A program made the translations under genes and the position numbers. From Mycobacterium sp. (lineage in GTDB: Bacteria > Actinomycetota > Actinomycetes > Mycobacteriales > Mycobacteriaceae), in assembly GCA_016197405.1 (NCBI GenBank), contig JACPVR010000007.1, positions 326,664-390,663 on the forward strand: 64,000 nt of DNA, in the 5' to 3' direction. This document shows, in pieces, positions 16,278-24,528 of this stretch (positions within the stretch are counted from its first letter, which is position 1; each line of letters begins with the position of its first letter). The notes under the pieces are model-generated. The model was given only the letters and a program-made list of their open reading frames with translations. It did no database searches and was not told where the DNA came from.

Positions 16278-16811
16278 ATGCGGGTGCGCGACGCGACGGC
16301 CGGGGACGCAGACGCCTGCGTCCAGATCTACACGCCCTATGTCCGCAGCACCGTGATCACCTTCGAGACCGAGGTGCCCACGGTGCGGGAGATGGCGGCT
16401 CGCATCACCGCGGCGCGCGCCTCGCACGAATGGTTGGTCCTCGAGGACGACGGTGACGTCATCGGATACGCCTATGCGCACCAGTTCAATCCGCGAGCGG
16501 CCTACCTGTGGTCGGTCGAGACCAGCATCTACCTGTCCGGCGTCCGGCATCGCCGCGGCGGGGGCCGGCTGCTCTACGGGGAATTGCTGACCCGACTGGC
16601 TGACCGCGGGTACCGGCGGGCGTTCGCCGGTGTCACCCAGCCCAACGAGGCCAGCATGGGTTTTCACCACGCCTTCGGTTTCGAGCGCGCCGGCGAGTAC
16701 CGCAGGGTGGGGTGGAAGCAGGGCGCCTGGCGTGACGTGGTCTGGCTGCAACGCGATCTGGCCGACGGCGATCCCTACGGACCGCCGCCGGAGATCACAC
16801 CCGCTATTTGA
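16278..16811 (+). CDS. GNAT N-acetyltransferase, phosphinothricin acetyltransferase type
   Basis: 177 residues with the Pat/Bar-type signature: VRDATAGDADACVQIYTPYVRSTVITFETEVPT, then YAHQFNPRAAYLWSVETSIYLSGVRHRRGGGRLLYGELL containing the acetyl-CoA pyrophosphate loop (RRGGGR), and VTQPNEASMGFHHAFGFERAGEYRRVGWKQGAWRDVVW. Members acetylate phosphinothricin, methionine sulfone or similar amines. The gene begins 3 nt after the aldo/keto reductase, likely one transcript, and its last 8 nt overlap the end of the convergent fadE23 gene. Confidence 0.9.
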   Translation: MRVRDATAGDADACVQIYTPYVRSTVITFETEVPTVREMAARITAARASHEWLVLEDDGDVIGYAYAHQFNPRAAYLWSVETSIYLSGVRHRRGGGRLLYGELLTRLADRGYRRAFAGVTQPNEASMGFHHAFGFERAGEYRRVGWKQGAWRDVVWLQRDLADGDPYGPPPEITPAI

Positions 16812-18018
16812 GTTCGGTCGAGGACATGCCGAGCAGCCGGCGTGCCACCACGAGCTGCTGGATCTGCTGCGTGCCTTCGAAGATGTCCAGGATCTTCGAG
16901 TCGCGTGCCCACTTCTCCAACAGCGTCTGCTCCGAATAGCCTGTCGTGCCCGCCATTTCGACGGCCTTGAGGGTGATATCGGAGCCCACCCGGGCGGCCT
17001 TGGCCTTGCCCATTGAGGCTTCCTTGGAGTTCGGGATGTCGTTGTCGGCCTGCCATGCCGACCGCACGGTCAACAGGTAACCGGACTCCCAGTCGGCCTC
17101 CATCCGGAGGAACTCCGCTGCCGCCGCGTGCTGGGCGTGGGCCGGCTTGTCGTAGGAGATCTCGATGCCGGCGTCGATGAGGATCTGGCGCAGCTCCTCC
17201 AGCGAGGCGCGCGCCACGCCGACCGCCATGGCGGCGACGATGGGCCGGGTGTTGTCGAAGGTCTCCATGACCCCGGCAAAACCCTTCTCCACCTGGATCT
17301 CCGGGCTGCCCAGCAGATAGTCCTTGGGGATCCGAGCGTTGTCGAACCGGATGACCGCGGTATCGGAGGCCTTGATGCCCAGCTTGTGCTCGAGGCGCTC
17401 GACGGTCACACCGGGGTGCTCGCGCGGCACGATGAACGATTTGATCGCCGCGCGACCGAGCGACTTGTCCAGCGTGGCCCAGACCACGATATGGCTGGCA
17501 CGCGAGCCCGCGGTCACGAAGATCTTCTCGCCATTGATGACGTACTCGTCGCCGTCGAGCTTCGCCGTGGTGGACACCGCGGCCGAGTCCGAGCCGAAAC
17601 CGGGCTCGGTGATCGCCATCGAGGCCCACACCTTGCCGAGGCGTGCCAGCTGCTCGTCGGTGGCCACACCGGAGATCGCGGCATTGCCCAACCCCTGGAA
17701 GGGGATCGACAGCAGCAGCGCGACGTCGCCCCAAGACACCTCGAGCGCATTGACCAATGCAGACATGTTGGCGCCGTTGACGTTCTTCTTCTCGCCATCG
17801 GCTTCGGCGTCGCGGAATGCATCGGCGCCGGCGAAGCTGATGGTCTTGGCGTCGGTCAGGCCCTCGAACAAGCTGGCCAGGGTGTCGAGCTCGACGGGAT
17901 AGGCATGCTCGGCGAGGTCGTACTTGCGCGATATCGGCCGCAGCATCTCCGCGGCGGCCTGATGGCCTTTCTCGATGACGGCATTCAGCTTCTTCGGCAT
18001 TTCCAGATTGATTGCCAT
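16804..18018 (-). CDS. fadE23: Acyl-CoA dehydrogenase FadE23
   Basis: 404 residues, resembling M. tuberculosis FadE23 (Rv3140) in length and in its pairing with FadE24. The flavin-binding motif SMAITEPGFGSDSAAVSTTA, substrate-domain VINGEKIFVTAGSRA and the C-terminal DIFEGTQQIQQLVVARRLLG are typical of acyl-CoA dehydrogenases; the catalytic Glu is probably within the ILDIFEGT region or its equivalent. FAD-dependent, cytosolic. It begins 36 nt after the fadE24 stop on the same strand, and the two probably form a hetero-oligomeric enzyme, as shown for other paired mycobacterial FadE proteins (inference for this pair). Confidence 0.9.
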   Translation of the reverse strand: MAINLEMPKKLNAVIEKGHQAAAEMLRPISRKYDLAEHAYPVELDTLASLFEGLTDAKTISFAGADAFRDAEADGEKKNVNGANMSALVNALEVSWGDVALLLSIPFQGLGNAAISGVATDEQLARLGKVWASMAITEPGFGSDSAAVSTTAKLDGDEYVINGEKIFVTAGSRASHIVVWATLDKSLGRAAIKSFIVPREHPGVTVERLEHKLGIKASDTAVIRFDNARIPKDYLLGSPEIQVEKGFAGVMETFDNTRPIVAAMAVGVARASLEELRQILIDAGIEISYDKPAHAQHAAAAEFLRMEADWESGYLLTVRSAWQADNDIPNSKEASMGKAKAARVGSDITLKAVEMAGTTGYSEQTLLEKWARDSKILDIFEGTQQIQQLVVARRLLGMSSTELK

Positions 18019-18054
18019 GAGGGAGTTTTCCGTTTCCTTGGAGTGAAGTGGCCG

Positions 18055-19404
18055 TTAGAGGACGACGACACCCTCGGCGACGCCGATGGCCCGCAGATCG
18101 CGGTACCAGCGCTCGACCGGGTGTTCCTTGGTGAAACCGTGACCACCGAGCAGCTGCACGCCGTCGAGGCCGATCTGCATACCCTTGTCCGCGGCCAGCT
18201 TTCGGGCCAGCGCACCTTCGCGGGCGAACGGCAGGCCATGCTCGGCGCGGGCGGCACCGCGCCAGGTCACCAGCCGAAGGCCGTCGAGCTCGATGGCGAT
18301 GTTGGCCGCCATGAAGGCCACCGACTGCCTGCGGGCGATAGGCTCGCCGAAGGCTTCGCGCTCCTTGATGTAGGGGATGACGTAGTCGAGGACGGCGTGG
18401 GCTGTGCCGACCGCCAGGGATGCCCAGCCCAACCGGGACAGTGCGATGGCCTCGCTGTAGTCGTTGTCGGTGGCACCGTCCTCACCCAGGCGGGCCGACA
18501 GCGGCACCGTCACCTGGGAGAGTTCGACGCGACCCAGCGCCGCGGCGCGGATCCCCATGCTGGGGTCGGCCGTGATGGTCAGCCCCGGCGTCGAGGATTC
18601 GACGATGAACAGCGCGGGCTTGCCGTTGAGCTGCGCGGCGATGACGAAGACCTCGGCCTGCGCGGCGGCTGGCACCAGCGATTTCACACCGTCGAGGCGG
18701 TAGCCGCTCGGGGTACGGACCGCGGTGGTCTTCAGTGCGGTGGGATCGAACAGCGCGTGCGGCTCGGCGATCGCCAGGCAGGCCTGCGGCACATGCTCAC
18801 CGGCGAAAGCTTCTAGATAAGTGGCCTGCTGGTCGGCGCTGCCCCAGTGGCTCAGAGCCGCGGCGACGCCGCCGGGTGCCAGGATCGGCAGTGCCAGTCC
18901 CATATCGCCGTAGGCCAGCGCCTCGGCGACCAGGGCGTTGGTGACGGTGCTGCGCTGCGCGGCGATACCGTCGAAATCCTCGGGAACGTTGATCGCGGTG
19001 ACGCCCAGTTCGGCGGCCTTGGCGATCAGGTCGGCCGGGTACTGGGCGGCCGCGTCGGCGTCGTATGCCGCGGGACGCAGAACTTCCTCGGCGAACTCCT
19101 GGACGGTCTCGACGATCATCTTCTGGTCGTCGTCGGGCGTCAGGTCGAAGTAGTCGGCACCGCTGGACTTGAGCCGGGTGGGGGGCTTGCCGACACCCTG
19201 GATCTTGTTGAACTGCCGGGTCGCGGCGCCCATACCGGAGAACGCCGTCTTGACGCCGTACTTGATCCCGCGGTTGAGCGGGTCGCGCAGTTTGTAGCGA
19301 TCCAGAAACTCTTGTCCCATCAGCGGCGTGAGCAGCGCGATGCCGATATCGGTGGCGGTGCGCTTGTGCCGTTGAAGGCCGACAGCGCTCTCCTGGGTGT
19401 TCAT
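18055..19404 (-). CDS. fadE24: Acyl-CoA dehydrogenase FadE24
   Basis: 449 residues from ATG 19404 (MNTQESAVGLQRHKRT), chosen because TGAGG lies about 8 nt upstream; the frame is open 13 codons further. It has an N-terminal extension of about 70 residues before the acyl-CoA dehydrogenase domain (FDLTPDDDQKMIVETVQEFAEEVLRPAA), as in FadE24 (Rv3139). Motifs: ACLAIAEPHALFD, LDGVKSLVPAA, and the C-terminal LDGVQLLGGHGFTKEHPVERWYRD. In M. tuberculosis the pair is reported to be induced by isoniazid. First gene of the fadE24-fadE23 operon, with its own promoter/operator at 19449-19464. Confidence 0.9.
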   Translation of the reverse strand: MNTQESAVGLQRHKRTATDIGIALLTPLMGQEFLDRYKLRDPLNRGIKYGVKTAFSGMGAATRQFNKIQGVGKPPTRLKSSGADYFDLTPDDDQKMIVETVQEFAEEVLRPAAYDADAAAQYPADLIAKAAELGVTAINVPEDFDGIAAQRSTVTNALVAEALAYGDMGLALPILAPGGVAAALSHWGSADQQATYLEAFAGEHVPQACLAIAEPHALFDPTALKTTAVRTPSGYRLDGVKSLVPAAAQAEVFVIAAQLNGKPALFIVESSTPGLTITADPSMGIRAAALGRVELSQVTVPLSARLGEDGATDNDYSEAIALSRLGWASLAVGTAHAVLDYVIPYIKEREAFGEPIARRQSVAFMAANIAIELDGLRLVTWRGAARAEHGLPFAREGALARKLAADKGMQIGLDGVQLLGGHGFTKEHPVERWYRDLRAIGVAEGVVVL

Positions 19405-19448
19405 CAGCGACCTCAAAAGGGTGGGTGGACAGGTGTCAGTCACCGTAT

Positions 19449-19464
19449 CTTACTCCAGAGTAAG
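19449..19464. promoter_or_regulatory. Palindromic operator upstream of fadE24-fadE23
   Basis: CTTACTC (19449-19455) and GAGTAAG (19458-19464) are perfect arms around CA. On the minus strand the palindrome runs into a TAAGAT/TACGGT -10-like segment, so a bound repressor would block polymerase. It is 45 nt from the fadE24 ATG. Which regulator binds is unknown; no regulator gene is directly adjacent. Confidence 0.55.
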
Positions 19465-19487
19465 GTACGGACCCTTTGTAAGCAACG

Positions 19488-20264
19488 TCACATGGGATTG
19501 AGGCGGCTGAGCACCTGTTCGTGCAGCAGGCCGTTGGTGGCCAGCGCGCTACCGCCGTGCGGTCCGGGGGAGCCGGTGATGCTGGTGAAAGTGCCGCCGG
19601 CCTCCCGGATCAGGATGTCGAGCGGGGCGATGTCCCACAGCTTGACCTCGGGCTCGCAGGTGATGTCGACGGCGCCTTCGGCCAGCAGGCAGTAGGACCA
19701 GAAATCGCCGTAACCGCGCACCCGCCACACCTCGTCGGTCATCGCCAGGAAGCGCTCGCGCTGCTGCGGCTCCCACCCGGTGGTGAGGTCGGAATAGGAC
19801 AGGCTCGCCGCGCTGATGTCGGACACCGCGGACACCGACAGCCGCCGTGTGGTGCCCAGGAAGGATCCGTAGGCGCCCCCGCCGGCCGTCGCCCACCAAC
19901 GGCGCCCCATGGCCGGCGCGCTGATGACGCCCACCGTTGGAACACCGTCTTCGAGCAGGGCTATGAGTGTGCACCACACCGGCACGCCGCGGACGAAGTT
20001 CTTGGTGCCGTCGATCGGATCGAGAACCCACTGCCTACCGCTGAAAGTGGTTGTGCCGCCGTACTCTTCGCCGAACACCGCATCCTTGGGGCGGCGTGCG
20101 CCCAGGATCTCGCGCAGGATCCGTTCGGCCCCCTCGTCGGCGTCGGTGACCGGCGTCAGGTCGGGTTTGGTCTCGATCTGCAGATCGAGGGCGCCGAAGC
20201 GTTCCATGGTGACCGAATCGGCGAGGTTGGCCATCTCCAGCGCCAAGGCGAGATCATCTTGCAT
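19488..20264 (-). CDS. hisN: Histidinol-phosphatase / inositol monophosphatase family (HisN type)
   Basis: 258 residues with the Mg-dependent IMPase motifs: [16 protein letters not shown], the metal ligands in GEEYG, the catalytic [16 protein letters not shown], and the distal [15 protein letters not shown]. This matches Rv3137 of M. tuberculosis, assigned as the histidinol-phosphatase HisN, which is likewise next to fadE24. It would remove phosphate from L-histidinol phosphate in histidine synthesis. Starts at ATG 20264; divergent from a small membrane protein gene only 22 nt away. Confidence 0.86.
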   Translation of the reverse strand: MQDDLALALEMANLADSVTMERFGALDLQIETKPDLTPVTDADEGAERILREILGARRPKDAVFGEEYGGTTTFSGRQWVLDPIDGTKNFVRGVPVWCTLIALLEDGVPTVGVISAPAMGRRWWATAGGGAYGSFLGTTRRLSVSAVSDISAASLSYSDLTTGWEPQQRERFLAMTDEVWRVRGYGDFWSYCLLAEGAVDITCEPEVKLWDIAPLDILIREAGGTFTSITGSPGPHGGSALATNGLLHEQVLSRLNPM

Positions 20265-20286
20265 ACCCGAGTCCTACCATGAGGTC

Positions 20287-20622
20287 ATGTTGTTCGAGAT
20301 CGGCATACTCGTCCTTTTGATCGGCGCGCTGGTTCTTCTGCTCGGCCCGCGGTTCATGCGACGCGGCCCACGGACCGAGGACTCCATGCAGGGCACGCTG
20401 CTGGTCACCGGTGTCAGCCCGCGGCCGGATGCCGAGGGGGATCAGTTCGTGACAGTTTCCGGTGTCATCACCGGGCCCACCGTCAACGAGCATGTGGTGT
20501 ATCAGCGGATGGCAGTCGATGTGAATGCCTGGCCGTCCATGGGGCAGCTGTTCCCCGTGGTGTACTCGGCCAAGAACCCGGACAACTGGCGGTTTGCGCC
20601 GACAGCCCCGCCGCCGGTCTAG
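20287..20622 (+). CDS. Small membrane-anchored protein of unknown function
   Basis: 111 residues from ATG 20287: one N-terminal hydrophobic helix (MLFEIGILVLLIGALVLLLG) followed by RRGPR and a soluble domain of about 80 residues (GTLLVTGVSPRPDAEGDQFVTVSGVITGP...). The longer frame upstream is only the shadow of hisN. A TACCAT -10 box at 20275-20280, 6 nt before the ATG, suggests leaderless expression. The topology predicts an outward or inward soluble domain tethered to the membrane; the beta-rich sequence has no family I recognise. The stop overlaps the convergent HNH gene by 4 nt. Confidence 0.75.
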   Translation: MLFEIGILVLLIGALVLLLGPRFMRRGPRTEDSMQGTLLVTGVSPRPDAEGDQFVTVSGVITGPTVNEHVVYQRMAVDVNAWPSMGQLFPVVYSAKNPDNWRFAPTAPPPV

Positions 20623-21893
20623 GCCGCGTCGCCCATCATGGCGACCCCGATGCTCATCTCGATCATGCTGACCGTTCTGCGGCCCGGTAATCGCGGTGCC
20701 GTCGAGCGATATCTCGCGCCCGTCGGTGTGCTCAAAACCGCTGTGTGGGTTCCGTTTTCGTCGGTATGCGTGACGACCTGCCAGCCCTCGGCCTCCTTGG
20801 CGTAATTGCAGGCTTCGCAGAGACCCAGACCGTTGGCGGCGCTCGTCGGGCCTTGCCGGTTGCGTGGGGTTGCATGATCGCGGTGCCGGATCGGCGCATC
20901 GCAATACGGGGTGCGACAGGTCTCGTCGCGCAGCGTGATGAAATCCGCCAGCCCCTTGGGGAACAGCCTTGCGCGAGACTCCATCGCCACCAGAGCCCCG
21001 GAACGGGGATTCTTGTAGAGCCGTTGCAGGGTTGCTTTGGAATCGGCATCCCACACCGAGCGCTTGGCCAGGCGTCGCGCCACCTCGGCCGGCACCAGCC
21101 CGTACCCGCTGATGCGGGCCGGCTCCGAACTCCCGCCGAACAGCGTCTCGTCGGAGATCACCATTTTCACCGCGATGGGCGTCGGCGCGGCCGCGGGACG
21201 TCCGGTGACCCGCTGCACCAGCGTGTCGGCCATGATCTGACCGCGACTGCGACCGTCTGCGGAGGTGTCGGCGCACCGGGTGAGCGCCGCGTAGACCGAT
21301 ACGCCCTGGGCCATCGGCAGCAGCGCAGTCAGATAGGTCATACAGTCCGGCGCGGGACGCAGCGACACCGTGCGTTCGGTCTCGGCCCGGGCCGCCCGGT
21401 CGACGATGGCATGCGGATCGAGCCGGTAGGCGATGGTCTTGGCTTCGGCCACAATCCGGGAATCGCCCAGACCGATCAGCGCCGACGGATCGGCACACAG
21501 CTCGGTATCGAGGGTCATGCGGTCTTCGACATCCAGGCAGGCCGATTCCCGCACGATCAGGGTGGCCCGCCATTCCGAGAGCGTGCCGTTCTGCAGGGCC
21601 GCGAGCGTGTGCGGCATCTCGTGCACCAATGCCTTCGCGAAGCCCAGATGCCGGTTGCCGCGGGCGGGGGAGTCGTGCCGGGCCAGTGCGACCTCGGCGG
21701 CTACACCCCGCCCGCGGCGGGCGGCTGGTATTCCACGGTTGAGTTCGTCGGATCGCCGGGCGGCGTCGAAGGCTGCCGAGGCCTTGGCCTGCCCTGCCGC
21801 GGCAGCGGACTTCACCCGCTCCAACCACTGGATGCGCGCGAGTAGCGTTGCCTCATCCGCATCCGGATCGATATCCGCAAGTTCTTCGAACAT
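20619..21893 (-). CDS. DUF222 / HNH endonuclease-domain protein (13E12-like)
   Basis: 424 residues from ATG 21893. The first two thirds are a DUF222 region (LARIQWLERVKSAAAAGQAKASAAF...RGVAAEVALARHDSPARGNRHLGFAKAL), the rest an HNH module: CRTPYCDAPIRHRDHATPR...NGLGLCEACNYAKEAEGW, with two Cys pairs and the HRDH core intact. This is the multicopy actinobacterial family that includes the M. tuberculosis 13E12 repeat proteins. Nuclease activity is plausible but its role is unknown. No ribosome site close to the ATG is obvious; GGAGGAG lies about 18 nt upstream. Antisense shadow frames here are not genes. Confidence 0.85.
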   Translation of the reverse strand: MFEELADIDPDADEATLLARIQWLERVKSAAAAGQAKASAAFDAARRSDELNRGIPAARRGRGVAAEVALARHDSPARGNRHLGFAKALVHEMPHTLAALQNGTLSEWRATLIVRESACLDVEDRMTLDTELCADPSALIGLGDSRIVAEAKTIAYRLDPHAIVDRAARAETERTVSLRPAPDCMTYLTALLPMAQGVSVYAALTRCADTSADGRSRGQIMADTLVQRVTGRPAAAPTPIAVKMVISDETLFGGSSEPARISGYGLVPAEVARRLAKRSVWDADSKATLQRLYKNPRSGALVAMESRARLFPKGLADFITLRDETCRTPYCDAPIRHRDHATPRNRQGPTSAANGLGLCEACNYAKEAEGWQVVTHTDENGTHTAVLSTPTGARYRSTAPRLPGRRTVSMIEMSIGVAMMGDAA

Positions 21894-21945
21894 GTGTTCG
21901 ACACTACCCTGCTCCTCCGACAGAATGCGCCGAAAGGGAATCCCG

Positions 21946-22350
21946 TTGTCCGAACCTCTGCCCGCCGGCTTGCTCGACCTGCTGCGGCGACCCAGTCCGT
22001 GCTTCATCGCCACGCTGATGCCCGACGGTTCACCCCAGCTGACGCAGACCTGGGTCACCACCGACGGTGAGCATGTCGTCATCAACATCGTCGAGGGCTC
22101 ACAGAAGTCGAGGAACATCGCCCGCGATACCCGGGTCAGTGTCAACGTGGTGGATCCCGACAACGTCTTCCGCTATTACGCCGTGCGTGGCCGCGTCGTC
22201 GACGTCACCACCGAGGGCGGAGCCGAGAGCATCGACGAGATCTCGCACAAATATCTCGGCATTCCCTATCCGAACTTCACCGGCAGACCCGAAACCCGGG
22301 TGTTGCTCACCATCGAGGCCGACAAGGTGACCCCACCGGCGCGCGATTGA
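21946..22350 (+). CDS. PPOX-class (pyridoxamine oxidase-fold) F420-dependent oxidoreductase
   Basis: 134 residues from TTG 21946, preferred because AAAGGGA is 6 nt upstream and TACCCT (21905-21910) can act as -10; an ATG at 21925 in the same frame lacks a ribosome site. The sequence LLRRPSPCFIATLMPDGSPQLTQTWVTTDGEHVVINIVEGSQKSRNIARDTRVSVNVVDPDN...VRGRVVDVT is the flavin/deazaflavin split-barrel typical of mycobacterial PPOX proteins. Cofactor F420 is likely by family, substrate unknown. Divergent from the HNH gene and 39 nt ahead of a TetR gene. Confidence 0.85.
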   Translation: MSEPLPAGLLDLLRRPSPCFIATLMPDGSPQLTQTWVTTDGEHVVINIVEGSQKSRNIARDTRVSVNVVDPDNVFRYYAVRGRVVDVTTEGGAESIDEISHKYLGIPYPNFTGRPETRVLLTIEADKVTPPARD

Positions 22351-22389
22351 GCGGGTGTCGGCGCACGTTCTGCGCCCTAACATTGGTGG

Positions 22390-23010
22390 ATGACCACGGT
22401 CCGTCCCTATGGCGGCGTCAGTGCCGAGGACCGGGCGGCGCTACGTCGCGACAAGCTCCTTTCCGCCGGCCTGGCGGTCTTCGGCTCGAGCGGTTACCGA
22501 TCGGCCACGGTGCGACAGATCTGTCGCACCGCCGGGGTTGCCGACCGGTATTTCTACGAGCACTTCACCGGCATGGAGGACCTGCTGGTCGCGGTCTACG
22601 GCATGTGCCTGGACCGGCTGGAGACCGCTGTGGTGGCGGCGATATCGGCATCGGATCAGATCGCGACGATGGCCCGGCAGGGGTTGGAAGGGCTGGTGGG
22701 CGTCACCGGGGACGATCCGAGGTTGGCGCGCGTGGTGTGGTTCGAGGTGCTCGGCGTCAGTCGCCGAGTCGAGGACACCTATCTGCACAGGATGGAACGG
22801 TTCGCCGACATCCTCCTGGCATCGGCGCCGGAATTGGACGACACGGCCGCCGAACTGCGGGCCTCGATCGCGTCGGCGGCCGTGGGCGGCATCAGTCATG
22901 TGCTGATGACCTGGGTCGCGTCGGGGTGTGTGCGCCCCCGTTCGCAGATCGTCGCAGCTCTGGAGATTTTCCTCATCTCGGTCGTCGACGGCGTGCGCGC
23001 CGACCGATAG
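22390..23010 (+). CDS. TetR-family transcriptional regulator
   Basis: 206 residues. HTH domain at about residues 18-64 (RRDKLLSAGLAVFGSSGYRSATVRQICRTAGVADRYFYEHFTGMEDLLVAVY). A TAACAT -10 box at 22378-22383 stands 6 nt before ATG 22390, so the mRNA is probably leaderless. It precedes the monooxygenase gene by 54 nt on the same strand and is the likely local regulator of it (inference), though the monooxygenase seems to have its own promoter. Confidence 0.92.
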   Translation: MTTVRPYGGVSAEDRAALRRDKLLSAGLAVFGSSGYRSATVRQICRTAGVADRYFYEHFTGMEDLLVAVYGMCLDRLETAVVAAISASDQIATMARQGLEGLVGVTGDDPRLARVVWFEVLGVSRRVEDTYLHRMERFADILLASAPELDDTAAELRASIASAAVGGISHVLMTWVASGCVRPRSQIVAALEIFLISVVDGVRADR

Positions 23011-23064
23011 TGACGCTGGCCACATCAAATCGGGAATCGAACGTCCTCAGATAACCTGACCCGC

Positions 23065-24528
23065 GTGGACACCTACACCGCGCTGATCATCGGTAGTGGC
23101 TTCGGCGGACAGTGCGCCGCGCTCACGTTGCGCAATCTGGGTATCGAGGACTTCGTGATGCTCGAGCGACGCGAGTTCATGGGCGGGACCTGGTGTCAGA
23201 ACTCCTACCCGGGGGCGGCCGTCGACGTCCAATCACCGCTGTACTCGATCTCATCCGAGCCCTATCGGTGGACGCAGATGTTCGCCGAACAATCGGAATT
23301 GCACGAATACACCCAGCACGTCATCGAAAAACACCGGCTGCGGGAAAGGACCATCACCGGTGCCAACGTGGTGGAGGCGCGCTGGACCGGCGATTCGTGG
23401 ACGGTGCGCACCGATGGGGGAAGGCGGTTCCAGGCCAAGTACCTCATCAACGCCTCCGGGCCACTGAGCACACCGGTGATCCCCGACTTTCCCGGGCGGG
23501 ACTCGTTCACGGGCAAGACCTTTCACACCAATGACTGGGACCACTCGTTCGACTACACCGGCAAGCGGGTCGCCGTCATCGGATCCGGTGCGAGTGCGGC
23601 CCAGGTCATCCCGGCGATCCAGCCGTCGGTCGGCGAACTACACGTGTTCCAGCGCACCCCGCATTGGGTGATGCCTCGCCACGACCGGATATTCACTTCC
23701 TGGCAACGCCGACTGCTGGGGAATCGTCTGGCCTACAAAGCACTTCGATCCGCGATCTACTGGGCACTGGAGACCCGCATCGTCGGTTTCAAATACTCCG
23801 AACGAGCGCTCAAACGTGTCGCGGAACGACCCGCGAGAGCCCTCCTCGCCCGCCAGATCGCCGATCCCGAACTGCGCGCCAAGCTGACTCCCGACTACAC
23901 CATCGGATGTAAGCGGATCATCTTGTCCAACAACCTCTATCCGGCGCTTGCCGCCGAGAACACCACATTGCACGACCGCCACGACGGGATCGCGCGCGTC
24001 TACGACAACGGTATCGAGACCACTGCCGGTACCAAGATCGACCTCGACCTCATCGTGTGGTCGACCGGCTACGACGCCACCGACGGCGTGATCGCCTACC
24101 CGGTGATCGGAGTCGACGGCGCCACACTGGCCGATTTCTGGCGGGACTACCCACGCGCCTATCTCGGGACGGCGATTCCCGGATTCCCGAACCTGTTCAT
24201 CGTGACGGGGCCAAACACCGGCATCGGACACACCAGTGCGATCTTCGTCATCGAGGCCCAGATGGAGTACATCGCCAGAGCGATCCGCGCCGCAGAGAAG
24301 ACCGGGGCGGCATCCATCGAGGTCACCGCCGCGGCCGAGGCCGAATACACGCAGATGATCCATCGCGAGATGAAACGGACGGTGTGGCAGCACGGCGGCT
24401 GTCACAGTTGGTATCAATCCAAGTCGGGCCGCGTCATCGCGATGTACCCGGGCTTCTCGTTCTCATACCGGATGGCCGCCAGCCGATTCCGGCCGAACCA
24501 CCATGTCCTGGCCGCCGGTGCCGCCTAG
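23065..24528 (+). CDS. Flavin-containing (Baeyer-Villiger type) monooxygenase
   Basis: 487 residues from GTG 23065, 7 nt after a TAACCT -10 box (23052-23057). Two Rossmann motifs are visible, IGSGFGG at residues 9-15 for FAD and IGSGASAAQ at 172-180 for NADPH. Between them is a complete Baeyer-Villiger fingerprint, FxGxxxHxxxW, at 148-158 (FTGKTFHTNDW). This indicates an NADPH- and oxygen-dependent ketone-to-ester or S/N-oxygenating enzyme in the cytosol. Substrate unknown; no lipase or esterase neighbour. The stop overlaps the convergent fprA gene by 4 nt. Confidence 0.92.
   Translation: MDTYTALIIGSGFGGQCAALTLRNLGIEDFVMLERREFMGGTWCQNSYPGAAVDVQSPLYSISSEPYRWTQMFAEQSELHEYTQHVIEKHRLRERTITGANVVEARWTGDSWTVRTDGGRRFQAKYLINASGPLSTPVIPDFPGRDSFTGKTFHTNDWDHSFDYTGKRVAVIGSGASAAQVIPAIQPSVGELHVFQRTPHWVMPRHDRIFTSWQRRLLGNRLAYKALRSAIYWALETRIVGFKYSERALKRVAERPARALLARQIADPELRAKLTPDYTIGCKRIILSNNLYPALAAENTTLHDRHDGIARVYDNGIETTAGTKIDLDLIVWSTGYDATDGVIAYPVIGVDGATLADFWRDYPRAYLGTAIPGFPNLFIVTGPNTGIGHTSAIFVIEAQMEYIARAIRAAEKTGAASIEVTAAAEAEYTQMIHREMKRTVWQHGGCHSWYQSKSGRVIAMYPGFSFSYRMAASRFRPNHHVLAAGAA

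Noticed and set aside
17128..18816. 562-codon plus-strand open frame
   Set aside because: It is antisense to fadE23/fadE24, has no family motifs and shows the Gly/Arg/His-rich composition of GC-rich shadow frames.
20619..21893. DUF222/HNH protein as evidence of a mobile element
   Set aside because: The family is multicopy and widespread in actinobacteria; no flanking repeats or other mobile genes are visible here.
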